A DNA stretch of 8,828 nucleotides from Chloroflexota bacterium (lineage in GTDB: Bacteria > Chloroflexota > Dehalococcoidia > DSTF01 > JACRBR01), in NCBI GenBank assembly GCA_025355835.1, contig JANXYW010000405.1, forward strand, positions 1 to 8,828. The letters are read 5' to 3'. Under the pieces are notes generated by a model. The model did no database searches. It was not told where the DNA came from and worked only from the letters and a program-made list of their open reading frames with translations. This document shows, piece by piece, positions 5,868-8,828 of the stretch. A program made the translations under genes and the position numbers. How positions within the stretch are numbered: the stretch's first letter is position 1; the number at the start of each line of letters is the position of its first letter.

Positions 5868-6983
5868 TTACTTCAACGACTTGAAATCTTCGAGGTGCGC
5901 GCCGATGTCGATGTACAGATCAGCGACCGTCTTCAGCTCCAGCGAAACGGCCTCGGCGAACGCGACGATCTCGACGCGCACACCGCGACTCGCGATCAGC
6001 TCAACGAGCCGCCGGAAGTCTCCGTCGCCCGACATCAACACAACGACATCCAGGCGCTCCGACATTGTAAGAATATCGATCGCCAATTCGATGTCGAAGT
6101 TCGCCTTCATCGATCCGTCGGCGAAGCGCTTCAGCGGCTTCGTGACGATGCGATACGGGTGCCCGACGAAGTGGTGCACGAAGCGTTGGCTTTCGAGTTT
6201 CGCCTGCGGGTCGTCGCTGATCGGCGCATACGCGCTCGCGCGCACCAGCTCCCGTCCGCGCGTGAAGTAGTCCAGCACGCGGCCGAAATCGATGTTGATG
6301 TTCCGCCGCTCCGACGCGTAGATGAGGTTCGGCACGTCGACGAAAATGCCGACGCGCGGGTGCGAAGTCGATGCGCTGGATGCGCGCTCCATCTTCGTCT
6401 GCATGTCCGCCACCGTGGTCTGCAGCTTCTTAAGCGTCGTCGTTATGTCACGCGCAAAGTTCTCGAGCACCAGCGCCTGATGCGCCATCGCGCGCTCGAT
6501 CGTCATCGGCTCGCCGTCGTGCAGCGGTTCGATGATCGACGGCGCAGCCTCGCCGTTCAGCGCCGTCCCCGGCTTCTTGCGCCCGCGCCCGCCGCGCGTG
6601 CCACGCCGCCGCTTCACGGGGCCTGCGTCGCCCTCTGCCGACGAAGTCGAAGGCGATGGTGCCGTAGCGAGCGATGATGGCGCCGGCGCCGGCGCATCGA
6701 TCGGCGCCGCAGCGGCCTCTGCCGCCCAGTCCCGGCGCGGCGGGCGGACGGTGGTCGTGCGCCGACGCGCTGCCGGCTTCTTCTCGGTCTCTACGACAGC
6801 GTCTGAGGCCGCAGCGACAGTCGCTGCCGCAGCCGCCACCTTGGCGGGCGGCCCAGGAGGCGCCGCCTTCGGTGCCGGGGCGCCCATCTCGCTCTTTGCG
6901 CCGTTCTTGGGCGCCGCTTCCGCGGCTGCTTTGGGCGCTGCTTCCTTGCGTGTCGCTCGTGTCTTCCCGAAAAACTTAACCAA
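5868..6983 (-). CDS. NYN-domain (PIN-like, LabA/DUF88) protein with long basic disordered N-terminus
   Basis: This 371-residue protein has three visible parts. Residues 1-150 are low complexity, rich in Ala and Pro, with a basic patch KRRRGTRGGRGRKK (124-137) like RGG-type RNA-binding tails. Residues about 159-203 are a heptad-like helical segment (ALVLENFARDITTTLKKLQ), possibly a coiled coil. Residues 210 to about 362 are an NYN domain: RVGIFVDVPNL with D216, KANFDIELAIDIL with D297/D303, and LMSGDGDF with D320/D322. These acidic residues form the metal site of the PIN/FLAP-nuclease-like fold, so an RNA-cleaving activity is plausible but unproven here. The TTG start (6983-6981) is supported by AAGGGAG (6997-6991) seven bases upstream. 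That SD overlaps the TAA stop of the Mrp gene 12 bp away, which indicates a shared transcript and probable translational coupling. The tail length and composition are likely lineage-specific. Confidence 0.85.
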   Translation of the reverse strand: MVKFFGKTRATRKEAAPKAAAEAAPKNGAKSEMGAPAPKAAPPGPPAKVAAAAATVAAASDAVVETEKKPAARRRTTTVRPPRRDWAAEAAAAPIDAPAPAPSSLATAPSPSTSSAEGDAGPVKRRRGTRGGRGRKKPGTALNGEAAPSIIEPLHDGEPMTIERAMAHQALVLENFARDITTTLKKLQTTVADMQTKMERASSASTSHPRVGIFVDVPNLIYASERRNINIDFGRVLDYFTRGRELVRASAYAPISDDPQAKLESQRFVHHFVGHPYRIVTKPLKRFADGSMKANFDIELAIDILTMSERLDVVVLMSGDGDFRRLVELIASRGVRVEIVAFAEAVSLELKTVADLYIDIGAHLEDFKSLK

Positions 6984-6990
6984 AACTACG

Positions 6991-6998
6991 CTCCCTTA
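6991..6998 (-). promoter_or_regulatory. Shine-Dalgarno overlapping mrp stop, decides TTG start
   Basis: On the minus strand TAAGGGAG contains both the mrp TAA stop (6998-6996) and an AAGGGAG ribosome binding site for the TTG at 6983. Ribosomes ending mrp would stop on the downstream initiation site, a typical coupled arrangement. Confidence 0.65.
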
Positions 6999-8054
6999 CG
7001 CGCTGACGGCCGCTGCATATTCCAGCACGCTGCATCGGGCGGCAACCTTCTTCGCGACTTCAATAAATGCCTGTGCTTGTGCGCTCTCCGGCGCCAACAC
7101 GACGATGGGCGTACCCTCGTCGGCCGCCTTGCGCGTCGCCGGATCCAGGGGCAATTCGCCCAGGAACTCCAGCCCCAGATCCTCCGCCGCGGCCCGTGCG
7201 CCGCCATGTCCAAAGATCTCTGTTTGCTCGTTACAGTGCGGACAGACGAAGTAACTCATGTTTTCGATCACGCCGAAAATCGGCACGTTGAGTTTGTCAA
7301 ACATGCCGACGGCCTTCGCCGCGTCTTCCAGCGCGATGTCCTGCGGGGTGCTGACGATGACCGCGCCCGAAATCGGCGCTTCCATCGACATGCTCATCGA
7401 GGCGTCACTCGTTCCCGGCGGCAGGTCGATGAGCAGATAGTCCAGTTCGCCCCAATCGACGTCGTGCAACAGTTGCCGCACCGCCGTGCCGATCATCGGG
7501 CCGCGCCAAACCACCGGCGTTCCGCGAGGCAGCACGAAGCCAATCGAGCACACTTTGACGCCGTGTCGCTCGTCAACGCGGAGGCCGCCAGCTTCGACCT
7601 GCGACCCTTGCCCGATGCCCATCATGGTCGGCAGATTCGGTCCCGTTATGTCGGCATCCAGCAGCCCGACGCGCGCGCCCAGCGAAGCCAGAGCAACGGC
7701 CAGATTCGCCGAAACGGTCGATTTGCCCACCCCGCCTTTGTTGCTGGCGATGGCGATCAGGTGGCGCACTCCATTCACCGGGGTCCGCTCGGACACCCGA
7801 TGCTGCGCGACCGTCGCATCCATCGTCACGTTCGCCTCGCGCACGCCCGGAAGCGCCAGCAGCAGCTCACGCGCATCACGCTCGATCGTCTCCCGCACCG
7901 GACAAGCCGGCGTCGTCAACACGATGCGGACATTCACGACATCGCCCAGGATTTCGGGCGTCTGTACGAACCCGAGCGCCACGATATCGCGATGCAGATC
8001 CGGGTCTTCGATGGCGGTCAGCGCCTTCATGATGTCTTGTTCTGTGACGGCCAT
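6996..8054 (-). CDS. mrp: Mrp/ApbC-type Fe-S cluster carrier P-loop ATPase
   Basis: This 352-residue cytoplasmic protein of the Mrp/ApbC/NBP35 family binds an Fe-S cluster and delivers it to apo-enzymes in an ATP-dependent way. The N-terminal MIP18/DUF59 domain (about 5-85) includes IEDPDLHRDIVALG and the TTPACPVRETIE motif with C51. The ATPase domain has the deviant Walker A NKGGVGKST (K106-T113), the switch-like LLDADITGPNLP (131-142) and the family signature LIDLPPGTSDA (208-218). The cluster-binding pair C271-P-H-C274 follows IENMSYF. The ATG at 8054 has GAGG (8067-8064) nine bases upstream. Its first base is also the last base of the stop codon of the upstream regulator (TAATG), so the two are translationally coupled. 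The pairing of an Fe-S carrier with a cysteine-rich SufR-like regulator strongly supports a role in Fe-S homeostasis. Length and motifs are normal. Confidence 0.95.
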   Translation of the reverse strand: MAVTEQDIMKALTAIEDPDLHRDIVALGFVQTPEILGDVVNVRIVLTTPACPVRETIERDARELLLALPGVREANVTMDATVAQHRVSERTPVNGVRHLIAIASNKGGVGKSTVSANLAVALASLGARVGLLDADITGPNLPTMMGIGQGSQVEAGGLRVDERHGVKVCSIGFVLPRGTPVVWRGPMIGTAVRQLLHDVDWGELDYLLIDLPPGTSDASMSMSMEAPISGAVIVSTPQDIALEDAAKAVGMFDKLNVPIFGVIENMSYFVCPHCNEQTEIFGHGGARAAAEDLGLEFLGELPLDPATRKAADEGTPIVVLAPESAQAQAFIEVAKKVAARCSVLEYAAAVSA

Positions 8055-8719
8055 TAATAGTTGCCTCGGGGTGCGCCCGGAACCGGCGCCATCATCGGGA
8101 TAAGGTAGCGGCAGCAGTCCGCGCAGCCCGTGGGGCTCTCCGCAATCTCTATTGGAACATTCAGCAGGCTGGAAAGGAAGGTCTCGTGCCAGTCGCACGC
8201 GCCGCCGCCACCAACAACAGCCCGATACACGCACGCGAAGTCGCGCACTTCCCACACATCGCCCAAATCGTGCCACTCGGCGAAGCCGCCGTGCGCCCGC
8301 AAAATCGCCACCGCCTTGGCGATGCGATCGACGCCCGTCAGCGCCCGCACATCGGGCCCGTGTCGGTCGGCGAGGCTGATAGCTGCGTTGTGGAAGAGCC
8401 GCGCTCGACGGGCGCCCGGCGCGATGTCGGCGACATCCGCCGGCTCCAGCGAGCCCACCTGCTCGACCAGCAGCGCCAGCATCCGATCGTGGCCATCCGA
8501 GCACGACCGGTGGCCGTCGACAGTCAGGCGATAGAGGTGGTGCGGGCGGCCGGTGTGACGGCGAACCTCCTCGGCCCGTACCAGCCGGTCGCGCTCCAGC
8601 GCCGTCAGGTGCTGGCGGACGGTCATCGGCGCGAGTCCCAGGGAGGATGCGAGTTCATCGACGGTGGAACCGTCGTTGCGCTTGAGGAGGGCGAGGATTT
8701 CGGTTTTCGTTGAATGCAT
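8054..8719 (-). CDS. SufR-like winged-helix regulator with C-terminal cysteine cluster
   Basis: This 221-residue DNA-binding regulator belongs to the predicted SufR/COG2345 group. Residues about 4-67 form a winged helix: TKTEILALLKRND, then STVDELASSLGLAPMTVRQHL (recognition helix near 31-41) and the wing TGRPHHLYRLT (56-66). The C-terminal part ends with cysteines at 163, 175, 199, 202 and 203 (DFACVY, GACDW, GCADCCRYL). SufR proteins use C-terminal cysteines to hold an Fe-S cluster and repress suf genes when it is bound. The spacing here differs slightly from textbook SufR, so the ligand set is uncertain. C73 stands apart. The ATG (8719-8717) lacks an adjacent Shine-Dalgarno; GGGAG lies 21 bases upstream behind a small hairpin. 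The stop overlaps the mrp start by one base. Because the upstream region holds a large dyad, autorepression and sensing of Fe-S status are likely, by analogy with the family. Confidence 0.85.
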   Translation of the reverse strand: MHSTKTEILALLKRNDGSTVDELASSLGLAPMTVRQHLTALERDRLVRAEEVRRHTGRPHHLYRLTVDGHRSCSDGHDRMLALLVEQVGSLEPADVADIAPGARRARLFHNAAISLADRHGPDVRALTGVDRIAKAVAILRAHGGFAEWHDLGDVWEVRDFACVYRAVVGGGGACDWHETFLSSLLNVPIEIAESPTGCADCCRYLIPMMAPVPGAPRGNY

Positions 8720-8723
8720 AGCG

Positions 8724-8740
8724 CCCGGGTTCGAACCGGA
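8724..8740 (-). other. Hairpin with tRNA T-arm-like sequence just before the regulator start
   Basis: On the minus strand TCCGG-TTCGAAC-CCGGG forms a 5-bp stem (one T-G pair) with a 7-base loop, five bases before the regulator ATG. It matches the consensus of a tRNA T-arm. Upstream of it lies GGGAG (8745-8741). If the hairpin forms in mRNA, it would bring that Shine-Dalgarno to within about four to six bases of the ATG. Confidence 0.4.
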
Positions 8741-8747
8741 CTCCCAC

Positions 8748-8786
8748 AGTGTACCGCCAATGGCGGGATCTGGCCATTGTTACACT
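8748..8786. promoter_or_regulatory. Nested inverted repeats, probable operator of the regulator operon
   Basis: The outer arms are AGTGTA (8748-8753) and TACACT (8781-8786). The inner arms are CAATGGC (8758-8764) and GCCATTG (8773-8779) around an 8-base spacer. A second perfect 13-bp dyad, CCGCCA-A-TGGCGG, occupies 8754-8766 and overlaps the left inner arm. The block lies between the proposed leftward -10 and the regulator start, a good place for a repressor site. Binding by the SufR-like protein is inferred from position only; I do not recognise a published consensus. Confidence 0.5.
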
Positions 8787-8792
8787 ATGTTA

Positions 8793-8798
8793 TGTATA
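8793..8798 (-). promoter_or_regulatory. Probable -10 of the leftward regulator-mrp-NYN operon
   Basis: TATACA on the minus strand lies in an AT-rich island unlike its GC-rich surroundings. An overlapping alternative is TAACAT (8792-8787). No good -35 is present at 17 bases, which would fit an activated or weak promoter. Transcription from TATACA would begin near 8786, at the edge of the nested dyads. Confidence 0.35.
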
Positions 8799-8811
8799 AA
8801 CCGTCTACACC

Positions 8812-8817
8812 TTGACA
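8812..8817 (+). promoter_or_regulatory. Consensus -35 (TTGACA) pointing rightward out of the window
   Basis: TTGACA matches the sigma-70-type -35 consensus exactly. A -10 would fall at about 8835, beyond the window, so this is only half a promoter. It suggests a gene divergent from the SufR-like regulator, separated by a shared control region. Confidence 0.35.
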
Positions 8818-8828
8818 CCGTACAAAAT

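Noticed and set aside
5760..5886. Small rightward open frame (about 40 codons) between cupredoxin and NYN gene
   Set aside because: It has no ribosome binding site and no motif, and it runs into the end of the NYN gene on the other strand.
7077..8057. Rightward 326-codon open frame opposite mrp
   Set aside because: It lies exactly antisense to a gene with Walker A, C-x2-C and DUF59 motifs, and the peptide is low in hydrophobic core residues; a codon-bias shadow.
8055..8504. 150-residue N-terminal extension of Mrp
   Set aside because: The frame stays open upstream but overlaps the well-supported regulator; ATG 8054 has a good ribosome binding site and a standard Mrp N-terminus.
8716..8789. 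A functional tRNA on the minus strand
   Set aside because: Acceptor and T arms look right, but there is no D arm with GG, no 5-bp anticodon stem and no CCA, and it overlaps the regulator start codon. Kept only as a structural curiosity.
1..8828. Insertion sequence, phage, CRISPR or defence island
   Set aside because: No transposase, integrase, terminal inverted repeats, spacer array or toxin-antitoxin pair is visible; all genes read as chromosomal metabolic or regulatory genes with uniform composition.

Overview
This GC-rich window looks like a piece of an ordinary bacterial chromosome. It holds nine protein-coding genes, one of them cut by the left edge, packed with short gaps. There is no rRNA, CRISPR array, transposase, phage gene or convincing tRNA. 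Start codons are mixed (ATG, GTG, TTG) and most are placed by a purine-rich Shine-Dalgarno sequence. The mixture of a SufR-type regulator with Mrp, a membrane-anchored cupredoxin, an NYN-domain protein and a GH13 alpha-glucosidase would suit a Chloroflexota (Dehalococcoidia- or Thermomicrobia-like) or an actinobacterial genome. That placement is a low-confidence inference from gene style, not a homology result.

Left part (1-2822). A leftward class-V aminotransferase is truncated after 63 codons. It diverges from a rightward TauE/SafE (TSUP) permease. The permease stop codon lies in the apical loop of a strong 11-bp hairpin. A GH13 alpha-glucosidase with a complete catalytic set follows; a GTG at 1218 is preferred as its start.

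Middle (2823-5691). A gap between convergent genes carries three inverted repeats. An alpha/beta hydrolase and a glutamine-synthetase-superfamily ligase, nearest in type to gamma-glutamylpolyamine synthetases, are both read leftward. Between them lies a short array of degenerate heptamers. The ligase diverges from a membrane-anchored plastocyanin/azurin-like copper protein.

Right part (5692-8828). Three leftward genes are tightly coupled: a SufR-like winged-helix regulator with a Cys-rich C-terminus, an Mrp/ApbC-type Fe-S carrier ATPase (stop and start share one base), and a PIN-like NYN-domain protein behind a disordered basic tail (12-bp gap, its SD overlapping the mrp stop). Upstream of the regulator is a complex set of nested inverted repeats next to a plausible leftward promoter, and a TTGACA pointing rightward out of the window. 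The simplest reading is an Fe-S-sensing autoregulated operon, perhaps divergent from another Fe-S gene set just beyond the edge. The unexpected member is the NYN putative RNase, which is the most interesting biology in the window.
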